The notes under the pieces: generated by a model
The model's input: the letters and a program-made list of their open reading frames with translations, nothing else
The model's database searches: none
What the model was told of the DNA's origin: nothing
Program-made: the position numbers and the translations under genes
NCBI RefSeq assembly: GCF_001724605.1
Contig: NZ_MEEX01000023.1
Coordinates: 1-64,000, forward strand
DNA length: 64,000 nt
Reading direction: 5' to 3'
DNA from: Phenylobacterium sp. SCN 70-31
Lineage (GTDB): Bacteria; Pseudomonadota; Alphaproteobacteria; Caulobacterales; Caulobacteraceae
Part shown: positions 41,788-53,000 of the stretch, in pieces
Numbering within the stretch: the stretch's first letter is position 1
How the letters are laid out: each line of letters opens with the position of its first letter

Positions 41788-43449
41788 ATGCGGATCGATC
41801 GGCGCAGGGCGTTGGCCCTGCTGGGCCTCGGAGCGGCGACACCGGCGGCGACCCCGGCAGCGGCGCAAAGCTCCGCCGTCAGCTTCAACCACGGCGTCGC
41901 CTCGGGCGACCCGTTGCAGGACCGGGTGGTGATCTGGACCCGGATCACGCCGGAGGCGCCCGGCGCCGACGTCGCCTTCACCTGGCGGATCAATCCCATC
42001 GACCGTCGCGCCGGCGGGGCGAAGAGCGGGAGCGGCGTCACCGGGCCGGGGCGCGACTACACGGCCAAGATCGACGTGGCGGGCCTGGACCCCGGTCGCG
42101 CCTACACCTTCGAATTCGAGGCTGGGGGCGTGAGATCGCCCCTGGGCCGCACCCGCACCCTGCCGGCAGGACCGACGAAGGACGTGGTGCTCGCGGTCGC
42201 CTCATGCTCGCTGTACCCGAATGGATACTTCAACGCTTACCAGGCCATCGCCGACCTTCCCCGCGTGGACGCCGTGCTGCACCTGGGCGACTACATCTAC
42301 GAGTATGGCGGGCCGGGCTCATACGGGATGAACTCGGCCGTGGCGGGCGAGCGGCCGCACGATCCGCCGCACGAGATCGTCACCCTGGCCGACTACCGGC
42401 GCCGCCATGCGCAATACAAGTCGGACCCGGCGCTGCAGGCCGCCCACGCACGCGCGCCCTGGATCGTCGCCTGGGACGATCACGAGACCGCCAACGACAG
42501 CTATGCCTCCGGCGCACAGAACCACCAGCCCGAGTCCGAGGGCGACTGGAACGCCCGCAAGGCCCGCGCCCTGACGGCCTACTACGAATGGATGCCGATC
42601 CGCGAGCCGGCGCCCGGTGTCGGCCTCGTCCAGGCCTCGGAGCGCAGCTTCCACTTCGGCGACCTGGCGTCGCTGATCATGATCGAGACCCGGCTGGGCG
42701 CGCGGGACCTTCAACTCAACCTCGATCGCGACCTTCCCATCGTGGACGGCAAGCCCGACGTCGAGGCGTTCAGGGCCAAGCTGGCCGACCCTTCGCGCCG
42801 GATGCTCGGCGCGCGGCAGGAAGCCTGGATCGCCGGCGAACTGACGCGGTCGGTGAAGGCGGGCCACGCCTGGCAGGTGATCGGCAATCAGGTGGTCATG
42901 GCCCAGGTCATCGCCCCCAGCCCCAAAGCCCTGCTGACGCCCGAGCAGTACGCGACCATTCCCGACGAGAACCGCCGCCGCCTGGATCAGTACGAGCGGG
43001 GCGCGGCCCTGGGCGTCCCGACCGCGCTCGACATGTGGCAGGGCTATCCCGCCGACCGCGAGCGGCTGTACGGCCTGTTCTCGGCGGCGAAGGCCCGGCC
43101 GGTCGTGCTGGCCGGCGACAGCCACTCGTTCTGGGCCAACGAACTGCGCGACGCGTCCGGCCGCCGGGTGGCGTGCGAATTCGGGACCACGGGGATCACC
43201 AGCCCCGGCGCCGGCGAGATCGCACCGGGGATCAACGCCGGCGACCTGATCGTCCGGGCGAACCCCGAGGTGATCTTCAACGACCAGGTCTCGAAAGGCT
43301 TCGTCCTGCTCACCCTGACCCGCGACGCCGCGAAAGCCGATATGGTCGCCGTCTCCACGATCGTCTCGAAAGCCTTCGAGACGATCGTGGTGAAGAGCTA
43401 CGCCGCAGCGCCCGAAGGCGCCGGCGTTTCCGCATTGAAGGAGGTCTGA
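41788..43449 (+). CDS. phoD: alkaline phosphatase D family protein
   Basis: The 553-residue protein has a Tat-type signal (DRRRALALLGLG, cleavage near AAAQ). A PhoD N-domain (FNHGVASGDPLQDRVVIWTR) precedes the metallophosphoesterase core (LHLGDYIYEYGG, WDDHETANDSY, LAGDSHSFWANEL). Such enzymes cleave phosphomonoesters or diesters with Fe/Ca in the periplasm. The ATG follows GGGGGGCGG. The RidA gene begins 1 nt after its stop. Confidence 0.93.
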   Translation: MRIDRRRALALLGLGAATPAATPAAAQSSAVSFNHGVASGDPLQDRVVIWTRITPEAPGADVAFTWRINPIDRRAGGAKSGSGVTGPGRDYTAKIDVAGLDPGRAYTFEFEAGGVRSPLGRTRTLPAGPTKDVVLAVASCSLYPNGYFNAYQAIADLPRVDAVLHLGDYIYEYGGPGSYGMNSAVAGERPHDPPHEIVTLADYRRRHAQYKSDPALQAAHARAPWIVAWDDHETANDSYASGAQNHQPESEGDWNARKARALTAYYEWMPIREPAPGVGLVQASERSFHFGDLASLIMIETRLGARDLQLNLDRDLPIVDGKPDVEAFRAKLADPSRRMLGARQEAWIAGELTRSVKAGHAWQVIGNQVVMAQVIAPSPKALLTPEQYATIPDENRRRLDQYERGAALGVPTALDMWQGYPADRERLYGLFSAAKARPVVLAGDSHSFWANELRDASGRRVACEFGTTGITSPGAGEIAPGINAGDLIVRANPEVIFNDQVSKGFVLLTLTRDAAKADMVAVSTIVSKAFETIVVKSYAAAPEGAGVSALKEV

Positions 43450-43450
43450 C

Positions 43451-43867
43451 ATGGCGGCCGAAGACATCGGATACCGCGCGATCCTGCCGGACGGCTGGAC
43501 GCGGCCGCGAGGGTTCTCGCACGCCGTGAGTGCGACCGGGGCCACGACGATCCGCGTCTCGGGCCAACTCGCCCGCGAAGGCGACGCGCCGATCCCGCCG
43601 GATCTGTCCCTGGGCGAACAATGGCGCCGCGCCCTGACCAATCTCGTGACGGTCGTCCGCGCGGCCGGGGCCGACATTCCAAACATCGTCCTGCTGCGCG
43701 CCTATGTGACCGACATGGCCGAATTCAACGCCGGCGGCGCCCAGGTGGGCGAGGCCTGGGCCGTCACCCTGGGCCGGCATTTTCCGGCCATGACCCTGGT
43801 CGGCGTGACCGGGCTGGTCGACCCCCACGCCCGGGTCGAGATCGAGGCCGAAGCCGTCCTGCCCTGA
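43451..43867 (+). CDS. RidA family protein
   Basis: The 138-residue protein has RVSGQLAREG, ALTNLVTVVRAAGADIPNIV and the C-terminal LVGVTGLVDPHARVEIEAEAV with the RidA Arg. RidA-type proteins hydrolyse reactive enamines or imines from PLP enzymes. It lies immediately after phoD and is probably cotranscribed. It is longer than the core RidA at the N-terminus. A different substrate is possible. Confidence 0.85.
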   Translation: MAAEDIGYRAILPDGWTRPRGFSHAVSATGATTIRVSGQLAREGDAPIPPDLSLGEQWRRALTNLVTVVRAAGADIPNIVLLRAYVTDMAEFNAGGAQVGEAWAVTLGRHFPAMTLVGVTGLVDPHARVEIEAEAVLP

Positions 43868-43964
43868 CGGGCGAGGTCGCGCGCCCTTTACGCCCGGCGC
43901 GGTTGCCCGTACCGCTTGCCGGACGGGCCGTTGGGGCGGCTCCGGGCATGGGGACCCGACACCG

Positions 43965-44909
43965 ATGGCGAGCGGCCTCTTCGCGCTGCTGGACGACGTG
44001 GCGGCGATCGCCAAGATCGCGGCGACCTCCCTCGACGATGTGACCGCGGCGGCCGGCCGCGCCGGTTCGAAGGCCGTGGGGGTCGTGATCGACGACGCCG
44101 CGGTGACCCCGGGCTACGCCGTGGGCTTCACGCCCGACCGCGAGCTGCCGATCGTGGCGAAGATCGCCGTCGGCTCTCTGCGCAACAAGTTCCTGTTCCT
44201 GCTTCCCGGCGCGCTGGCATTGAGCGCGTTCGCCCCCTGGGCGGTCACGCCGCTGCTGATGCTGGGCGCCACGTTCCTCTGCTTCGAAGCCGCGGAGAAG
44301 ATCTACGAGGCGCTCGTCCACACAGCGCACGGCCCCGACGACGCCGCGCTGGCGCTCAGCTCCGCAGAGCTTGAGACCCAGAAGGTCCAGGGCGCGATCC
44401 GCACCGACATGATCCTATCGGCCGAGATCATGGCCATCACCCTCAACGACGTGACGTCACAACCGATCGGATTGCAGGCCGCCGTGCTGGCCGTCGTCGG
44501 TCTGGCCCTCACGATCGGGGTCTACGGCGTGGTCGCCCTGATCGTGAAGATGGACGACATCGGGCTGAACCTGTCGCGGCGGTCGACCGCCGCGGCCCGC
44601 AGCGTGGGGCGACTGCTTGTGAACGCCATGCCCATGGTCCTGAACATCCTGACCAAGGTGGGCACGGCGGCGATGCTGTGGGTGGGCGGCGGCATCGTCG
44701 TCCACGGCCTGGAGCACTACCACCTCACCCCGATCCCGGGCTGGGTGGAAGGCGCTTCGCACTGGGCGGCCGCCGCGCCGGGTGTCGGCGCCGTCACGGG
44801 ATGGCTGGCCTTCGCCACGGGGTCGGCCCTGGTCGGCCTCGTCGTGGGCGCGATCATCCTGGCCGTCCTGCATTTCATCCCGAAACGCAAGACCGCGCCG
44901 GCGTCCTGA
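43965..44909 (+). CDS. DUF808 family membrane protein
   Basis: The 314-residue protein starts SGLFALLDDVAAIAKIAATS and has DDAAVTPGYAVGF, FLFLLPGALALS, TDMILSAEIMAI and about six membrane segments, matching the YedI/DUF808 family. The family is widespread, and its function is not established. It has a clean start 97 nt after the RidA gene and ends in a Lys/Arg-rich tail. Confidence 0.9.
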   Translation: MASGLFALLDDVAAIAKIAATSLDDVTAAAGRAGSKAVGVVIDDAAVTPGYAVGFTPDRELPIVAKIAVGSLRNKFLFLLPGALALSAFAPWAVTPLLMLGATFLCFEAAEKIYEALVHTAHGPDDAALALSSAELETQKVQGAIRTDMILSAEIMAITLNDVTSQPIGLQAAVLAVVGLALTIGVYGVVALIVKMDDIGLNLSRRSTAAARSVGRLLVNAMPMVLNILTKVGTAAMLWVGGGIVVHGLEHYHLTPIPGWVEGASHWAAAAPGVGAVTGWLAFATGSALVGLVVGAIILAVLHFIPKRKTAPAS

Positions 44910-44944
44910 GAGCCGGCGTGTTCGCAGGTCTCCGGGGGCGGATA

Positions 44945-45763
44945 TCAGGCCGCTTCCGGCGCCTTGCGATTGGCGTCGGCGTCCTTGGGCAGGAACGTGA
45001 GGATTCGGGCCGCCCAGGTTTCGGCGACCGCACGGCTGAGCGGCTGGCCGCTCTGTTTGTGCCGGCTGAGGTGGCGGTAGAATTCCGAAGCGGCCAGGGT
45101 GAGCTGGAAGTCGGTGGCGATCGACTGGAGCTGCTGGGCCTGGGCCAGCATGGCGCGCATGGCCTGATCGGGATCGGTCTCGGCCGCGGCGACCGCGGCG
45201 CGAATGATCTTCAGGCACTGGTTGATCTTCTGCTGGTACGGCGTCTCGGACCCGTCCGTCTTGCGCTTCAGAGGACCGGCGTAGTCGCCCGAGTTGAACC
45301 GGCGCCGGTCGGGGCCGATGTAGGCCACACCCTCGACCCAGTCTCGTTCCCGAAGTGTCACAGCCTCCAGGCGGCGCAGCAGGTCCTTCATGCTGTAGGG
45401 CTTGCGCAGGAATTCGTGCACGCCGGCGTCGCGGGCGGCCAGGATCATGCCCGCGGTGGCCGCGCCCGTGATGGTGATCACCGGCGCCTTGCGGCAGGTC
45501 CAGGTCGAGCGGCGCAGCTTGCGCACGAAACCCAGGCCGTCCAGCCGCTCGTCGCCCAGGCTGACGATGACGAGCTGCGGATCGCAGGTCTCGGCCACCT
45601 TCATGGCGCGTTCGGTGTTGGCCGCCGACCAGACGTGTGTCTGGCAGATCTCGCGCATCAGCTCGGTGAACAGGCGCGCGGCCCCCGCCTCGGGGTCGGC
45701 CACCAGCACCCGCTTCAGCTTCGGGGCCATCTTCTCGATCGTACGTCTGTCGCCGTCGAACAC
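44945..45763 (-). CDS. response-regulator-like protein with pseudo-receiver domain
   Basis: The 272-residue protein has a receiver domain (about residues 17-135) and a C-terminal part with YIGPDRRRF, common to Caulobacterales regulators, but no HTH or enzymatic domain. In the receiver the phosphorylation Asp is Ser68 (VIVSLGDERLDGLG); Thr (ITITG) and Lys121 (LRKPYS) remain, and the acidic pair has one Asp (ADPEAG). It should therefore not be phosphorylated in the usual way. The GTG has GGAG 8 nt upstream; an internal ATG 11 codons later is possible. Confidence 0.8.
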   Translation of the reverse strand: MFDGDRRTIEKMAPKLKRVLVADPEAGAARLFTELMREICQTHVWSAANTERAMKVAETCDPQLVIVSLGDERLDGLGFVRKLRRSTWTCRKAPVITITGAATAGMILAARDAGVHEFLRKPYSMKDLLRRLEAVTLRERDWVEGVAYIGPDRRRFNSGDYAGPLKRKTDGSETPYQQKINQCLKIIRAAVAAAETDPDQAMRAMLAQAQQLQSIATDFQLTLAASEFYRHLSRHKQSGQPLSRAVAETWAARILTFLPKDADANRKAPEAA

Positions 45764-45857
45764 AGCGTCGCTCCACCCACTTCGGCGAACGGTGTATCCC
45801 GCCGTCCGTAAAGAAGCGTTTGACGACGCGGGCGGTTGGAAGGCGTCCGGAGGCGGC

Positions 45858-47144
<1,287 letters not shown>

Positions 47145-47332
47145 TGCGGATACGATCTCCCCACCTGCCCGGAGAACACGCCCAAGCCCTTCGACAGGTG
47201 CTCGGCAGGGGCGCGGGGATCGATTGCGGGCGGGGGTTTAGCGGAGGGTGGCTGCGCGGGCAAGGGTCGGAGAAGTCTTCGTCTCACCAACTGGCGGTTC
47301 CGGAGGGCGCGGCGGCGCGGTATCCAGCCACC

Positions 47333-47473
47333 ATGGGCATCCCCCGCTTCCATCTGGCGTTTCCGGTGCGCGGCCTGGCCGAGGCGCGCGCGTTCAGCGG
47401 GGGGCTCGATCCCTCGGGCGACGCCCTGGAGTTCAAGGCGTTCGCCGACGAGTCGATGGTGTTCGCGACATGA
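47333..47473 (+). pseudogene. glyoxalase-fold (VOC family) gene with internal deletion
   Basis: The 46-codon frame reads PRFHLAFPVRGLAEARAFSG, the start of a VOC-family protein, and then passes directly to LDPSGDALEFKAFADESMVF, which is the normal end of the same family. The middle, about 85 residues in relatives I know of, is missing without a frameshift. The remaining peptide cannot fold as a VOC dimer unit. Its TGA overlaps the next gene's ATG, so it may now serve only as a translated leader. Confidence 0.7.
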
Positions 47474-48459
47474 GCGGCCTGGCGATCTCGTTCGCCGACA
47501 TCGAGGCGGCGGCCGGCCGCCTGAAGGGGTGGGCGGCGGAGACGCCGCTGATCGAGAGCCCGGCGCTGAACGACCGCCTCGGCTTGCGCGTGCTGATCAA
47601 GCCCGAGACGCTCCAGCGGGTGGGCGCGTTCAAGTTCCGCGGGGCGTTCAATCGCCTGGCGCAGCTCACCCCCGAGGAACGGACGCGGGGCGTGGTGGCG
47701 TTCTCGTCGGGCAACCATGCCCAGGGCGTGGCGCTGGCGGCCAGGCTGCTGGGGATGCCCGCCCTCATCGTCATGCCGGCCGACGCGCCGCGAGTGAAGG
47801 TCGAGGCCACGAAGGGCTACGGAGCCGAGGTCCGCGTCTACGACCGGCTGACCGAAAGCCGCGAGCAGATCGCCGCGGCCATCGCACAGGAACGCGGGGC
47901 GGTGATCGTGCCGGCCTTCGACGACCCGCACATCATCGCCGGCCAGGGCACGGCGGGGCTGGAGATGGTCCGTCAGGCCGAGGCCCTGGGCGCCGCGCTG
48001 GATGTCGTCGTCACGCCGTGCGGCGGCGGCGGCCTCCTGGCCGGGGTCGCGACGGCAGTGAAGGCCCTGTCGCCGCGGACCGCCCTTATCGGCGCCGAGC
48101 CGGCGGGCTATGACGACACGCTGCGATCGCTTCAGGCGGGCGAGCGGCAGCCCTTGACGCCCAGGGCGCGGACGCTTTGCGACGCGCTGGAAAGCCCCTG
48201 CCCCGGCGAACTCACGTTCCCCATCTTGTTGCGGCACGTCGCCGGCATGGCGGTCGTGACCGACACCGAGGTCGCCGCAGCGGTGCGCTTCGCCGCCACG
48301 ACGCTGAAGCTGGTCGCCGAGCCCGGCGGCGCGGCCGGCCTCGCCGCCCTTCTGGCCGGGAAGGTCGACACGTTCGGCGGCCGGACCGTGGGACTGGTGC
48401 TGTCGGGCGGCAACATAGACCCGGACCTGCTGGCCCGGATCCTCCGCGACGAGATCTAA
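47470..48459 (+). CDS. threonine/serine dehydratase (PLP-dependent)
   Basis: The 329-residue protein has the PLP Lys in GAFKFRGAFN (Lys55), SSGNHAQGVALAARLLG, PCGGGGLLAG (phosphate-binding loop) and LVLSGGNIDPD. It belongs to the fold-type II threonine dehydratase/serine racemase group and lacks a regulatory ACT domain, so it is of the catabolic type. The ATG overlaps the stop of the truncated VOC frame (ATGA). The substrate preference is not decided. Confidence 0.9.
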   Translation: MSGLAISFADIEAAAGRLKGWAAETPLIESPALNDRLGLRVLIKPETLQRVGAFKFRGAFNRLAQLTPEERTRGVVAFSSGNHAQGVALAARLLGMPALIVMPADAPRVKVEATKGYGAEVRVYDRLTESREQIAAAIAQERGAVIVPAFDDPHIIAGQGTAGLEMVRQAEALGAALDVVVTPCGGGGLLAGVATAVKALSPRTALIGAEPAGYDDTLRSLQAGERQPLTPRARTLCDALESPCPGELTFPILLRHVAGMAVVTDTEVAAAVRFAATTLKLVAEPGGAAGLAALLAGKVDTFGGRTVGLVLSGGNIDPDLLARILRDEI

Positions 48460-50000
48460 CGGCCCGCCGCGAGGGCCATCGCCAGGGCCGCCGCCTCGGC
48501 TATCGGGTCGGACCAGTCGCCCGGCGCGGACGGAGCGAGACGTCGGGCCTGCGGATACCAAGGGCAGGCGCCCTTCGCCGCATCGGCGCCCAGATCGGTC
48601 CAGACATGCGCCGGCGCCAGCAGGGCCAGAGCCGCGCCCGAGGCGCCGGCGAGCGCCGCCGTGGCGTTGGCGACGGCGACCACCTGGTCCAGCGCCACGG
48701 TCAGCGCCGCGAGGTCGTCGAGGTCGTCGCGCAGGTCCAGGTCCGGCGGCTCCAGGATCGCCGCGCCCGACGCCGCCCGGAAAGCGGCCAGCTCCTCGGC
48801 GCAGTCGCCGTACTGCAGGTTCACGAAGCGCACGCCGGGAGTCTTCAGAAGCGGCGTCCAGTCGGCGGGCGGGGGGTAGTAGCGGCGGCGATCGCCCAGC
48901 ACCTTGCCGCTGCGCCAGGTGATCCCGACGGCCGGCGGCCCCGCACCGAGCCAGCCGCGCCAGTGGGCCACCCGGGCCGGGTCGGGCCTCAGGTAGCCGG
49001 GCGAAGCGGGAAAGTCGGCGAGACTCCGGCGGAAGCCGCGCATCAGGGACGCCATCGGCGCCCAGAGCTGAACCCTGCGCGACGCCTCGGGCGCCGAGCG
49101 CCGGCGACGGCCCGCTACGGTGCGGGTCGCGTGGGCGGTGACGTGCGCCGCCGGGAAGCTGCGGGCGAACAGCGCAACGAGCCGCGGCTCGACCGCGACG
49201 TGCAGTTCGCCGTCGGGTCCGAGCGCCGCGGCCAGGTCGGGAAGCACGCCCGCGAACATCGCCTCGTCGCCAACGCCCTGTTCGGCCACGACCAGGAACG
49301 CCTGCCCGTCCAGGCGGTCGGCGGGACGCCAGCGCCGGCCGGGCGCCTCGAACACCGGCGCGCCGGGAAGGTCGTGGGCGAAGCGGGCCTCGTAGTCGTC
49401 CCAGCCCACGCCCAGCTCGCCGGCGGCGAGCCGCAGGGTGGCCTGGGCGAAGGCGATCATCGCCGCGTCGGCCGGCTTGCGGGCGGCCTTGCGGGCCAGG
49501 GCGAAATCCGCGGCCGCGGCCGGCAGGTCGCCCAGGTCGAACTTCGCCCCGCCGCGGTTGTAGAGGGCGGTCGCCGAGCGGGGGTCGAGGCGCACGGCCT
49601 CGTCGAAGAAGGTGAGCGCGGTCTCCGGCTGCGCCTGCTGGACCAGGGTTACGCCCAGGGTGTTCCAGAGCCGGGCGTCGGCCGGATGCGCGTTGATCGC
49701 ACCGCGCAGGATCTCCACCGCCTCGTCGAAGCGGCCGAGTTCGCGCAGGGCCACGGCCTGGCCGTCGGCGGCGTCCAGTCGCGAGGGATCGAGAACGACC
49801 ACGCGGCCCCAGAGCCTGGACGCGATCTCAGGCATGCCGAGTCGACCGGCCAGGGCGGCGACGGCCGCCAGCAGGCCGGCGTCGTCGGGCGCAAGCGCCA
49901 GGGCGGCCTGGTAGGCCTCCAGCGCGCCTTCCAGGTCGCCGGCCCGCTCCAGCTTCGCCGCGCGTTGGCGGACATCGGCGGCGGAGGACGGCGGCGGCAT
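48456..50000 (-). CDS. TPR protein with glycosyltransferase-9-like C-terminal domain
   Basis: The 514-residue protein has about six tetratricopeptide repeats in its first 220 residues (LEGALEAYQAALALAPDDAG, FDEAVEILRGAINAHPADAR, PETALTFFDEAVRLDPRSAT). The C-terminal half resembles heptosyltransferase/OGT-like domains (VGITWRSGKVLGDRRRYY, VNLQYGD, DLDDLAALTVALDQVVAV). It may modify a glycan or protein, but catalysis is uncertain. ATG at 50000 starts the repeats directly; an earlier start would overlap the efflux pump gene. It overlaps the threonine dehydratase gene end by 4 nt. Confidence 0.8.
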   Translation of the reverse strand: MPPPSSAADVRQRAAKLERAGDLEGALEAYQAALALAPDDAGLLAAVAALAGRLGMPEIASRLWGRVVVLDPSRLDAADGQAVALRELGRFDEAVEILRGAINAHPADARLWNTLGVTLVQQAQPETALTFFDEAVRLDPRSATALYNRGGAKFDLGDLPAAAADFALARKAARKPADAAMIAFAQATLRLAAGELGVGWDDYEARFAHDLPGAPVFEAPGRRWRPADRLDGQAFLVVAEQGVGDEAMFAGVLPDLAAALGPDGELHVAVEPRLVALFARSFPAAHVTAHATRTVAGRRRRSAPEASRRVQLWAPMASLMRGFRRSLADFPASPGYLRPDPARVAHWRGWLGAGPPAVGITWRSGKVLGDRRRYYPPPADWTPLLKTPGVRFVNLQYGDCAEELAAFRAASGAAILEPPDLDLRDDLDDLAALTVALDQVVAVANATAALAGASGAALALLAPAHVWTDLGADAAKGACPWYPQARRLAPSAPGDWSDPIAEAAALAMALAAGR

Positions 50001-50046
50001 GCCGATGTGGTACGGCGCGCCGCGGGCTCCGTCGACCCTGGAGCCC

Positions 50047-53000
50047 CTACAGCCGGTCTTCGGGGACCGGTGTGCGAGGCGCCTCACGGGGCGTGACCAT
50101 GCGGGCCAGCTTGGGCTTCAGCCAGTTCTCGAAGTCGTCGACGAAGCGATAGACCACCGGAACGAGCACGAGCGACAGGATGGTCGAGGTGATCAGGCCT
50201 CCGATCACCGCCACGGCCATCGGCTGGCGGAACTCGGCGCCCTTCTCCAGCGCCAGCGCCGTCGGCAGCATTCCGGCGCCCATGGCGAAGGTGGTCATGA
50301 CGATCGGCCGCGCCCGCTCGCGACAGGCGTCGATCAGCGCGTCGTGCTGGGACATCCCCTCGCGTTCGCGCTCGATGGCGTACTCGACCAGCAGGATCGA
50401 GTTCTTCGCCGCCAGGCCGAGGAGCATGAGGAAGCCGATCAGCGAGGGGATCGAGAGCGACAGGTCGAAGATGAGCAGCCCGAGGAAGGCGCCGCCCACG
50501 GCGGTCGGCAGGGCCGAAAGGATGACGATCGGCTTGAAGAAGCTGCGGAACAGCAGGACCAGCACGCCGTAGATCATCGCCACGCCGCTGAAGATGGCGA
50601 CGCCGAAGCCGCCGAACAGTTCGGCCATGGCCTCGGCCGTGCCGATGGCCGACGGCCGCACGCCCTCGGGCGGGTTCTTCATGATCGGCAGGCGGTCCAC
50701 CGCCGCCTGGGCCTGCCCGAGCTGATAGCCGCCGTTCAGTTCGGCCTGGACGGTGATCCGGCGCTCGCGGTTCAGGCGGTCGATCCGCGCCGGGCCGGCC
50801 TGGAACTCGATATCGGCCACACTGTCCAGGGTGGTGCTTCCGCCCGAGGCGGTGGGCACGCGCAGCGACTTCAGCCGCTCCAGATCGGTGCGGGCGTCCT
50901 CGGGCAGGCGGACACGGATCGGGATCCGGCGTTCACCCTCGTTGAACTTGGCCACATTGGCGTCGATGTCGCCCACCGTCGCGATGCGGACGATGTTGGC
51001 CATGGCGTCCGACGAGACGCCCAGCCGCGCGGCTTCGTCCGGTCGCGGCCGGATGACGATCTCGGGACCCACGGGCGGCGTCGCCTGCTTGGGATCGGCC
51101 ACCTGGGGCAGGGTGCGCATCTGGCGCTCCAGCTCCAGGGCCGCGGCCTCGAGGTTGTCGGGATTGGTGCCGGTCAGGATCTGCTGGAAGCCGGCGCCGC
51201 CTTCGAAGTCGAGGAATCCCAGCCGCACGTCGGGGATCTTGCGCAGCTCCTCGCGCAGGCGGTTCTTGATGTCGTTTCCGGTCGTGGGCCGGTTTTCCCG
51301 CAGCAGGATGGTGGCCGTGCCGCGCCGCAGGTCGCCGCCGCCGCCCCCGCCGGAGCCGGGGCCGAAGCTGGAGACGGTGGACCCGATCTGCACGAAGACG
51401 TTGGTCACCTCGGGCTGTTTGCGGAACAGTTCGGTGATCTGCTGGGCCGTCGCCTCCATGTCCGGAGCCGTGGCGCCCGGCGGCCCCTGGATGTCGACAT
51501 AGAGGTAGTCGGGATCGCCCGCGGGCTGGAAACCCGCCGGCAGCAGCGGCACGAGCGCCAGCGAACCGATGAACAGGATCCCGCCGATCAGCGCCGCCAC
51601 GATCCGGTGCGCCAGCGCCCACTCCAGGACGTTGCGATAGAAGCCCTTGAACGGCTTGCGCTCGTGAGGGGTCGGGTTGGCCTTCAGGAAATAGGCCGCC
51701 ATCAGCGGGGTCACCAGGCGCGCCACCACCAGCGAGAAGAGCACGGCGACCGAAACGGTCATGCCGAACTCCTTGAAGAACTGACCCGAGATGCCCGGCA
51801 TGAACGAGACCGGCGTGAACACCACGACGATCGAGAAGGTGGTCGCCACCACCGCCAGCCCGATGGCGTCGGCCCCCTCCAGGGCGGCCTGGAAGGGCCG
51901 CTGGCCCCGCGCCACCCGCTTCTCGATGTTTTCGATCTCGACGATGGCGTCGTCGACCAGGATGCCGATGACGAGCGTCAGCGCCAGCAGCGTCACGATG
52001 TTGAGCGAGAAGTTCGCAAGCCCCATGACCAGGAAGGTCGGGATCAGCGAGATGGGCATGGCCAGCGCGGTGATCGCGGTGGCCCGCCAGTCGCGCAGGA
52101 AGAAGAACACCACCAGCGCGGCCAGGAACATGCCTTCGGCCAGCACGTTCTGGGTCGCCCGGAAACTGGCCCTCGTCTCGGTGACCGACGAGAAGATGGT
52201 CGAGAACTTGACCCCCGGGTTGGCCTTCTCCAGTTCCGCCAGCTTCGCATGCACCGCATCCTCGGCGTCGACGTCGCTGGCCTCCTTGGTCTTCGAGACC
52301 TGGAAGCCCACCACGGGTCGCCCGTTCAGGCGCGCGAAGCCGCGCACGTCCGAGGCGCCGTCGCCCACGTCGGCCACGTCCGACAGGCGGACGAACTGTC
52401 CCCCGCCGGTGGGAATGGTCATGTCGCGAAGCTGGGCGACCGTCTCCACGGAGCCGAGGATCCGGATCGTCTGCTCCCGCCCGCCGACCGCGAAACGCCC
52501 GCCGGGCGCGTCGAACTGGAACGCGCGAAGCGCAGTGTTGACCTGGCTGGCCGTCAGGCCCCGTGCGGCCATGCGGTCGGGGTCGATGACCACGTTGATC
52601 TCGCGGGCCACGCCGCCCACGCGCGAGACCTGCGCCACACCCTCGGCCGACTGCAGGGTGCGGGCGACGGTGTCGTCCACGAACCAGGAGAGGCCGTCGT
52701 CGCTCATGGCCGGCGCCTCGACGGCGATCGTCATGATCGGCGCCGCGTCGTCCACCTCGATCTGGTTGACCTGGGGCTCGTCGATGTCGCGTGGGAGCTG
52801 GGCGCGGATCTGCGCCACCTTCGACCGCATCTCGTCGGTCTTCTTCTGAAGGTTCTCGCCGATCTCGAATTCGATCGTGGTGGTCGAAACGCCCTGGGTC
52901 ACGACCGACTGGATGTTGCGCACCCCGGTGACGCTGGCCACCGCGTCCTCGACCGGCCGGGTGATCTGCGTCTCCATCTCGCCCGGCGCGGCGCCGGCCT

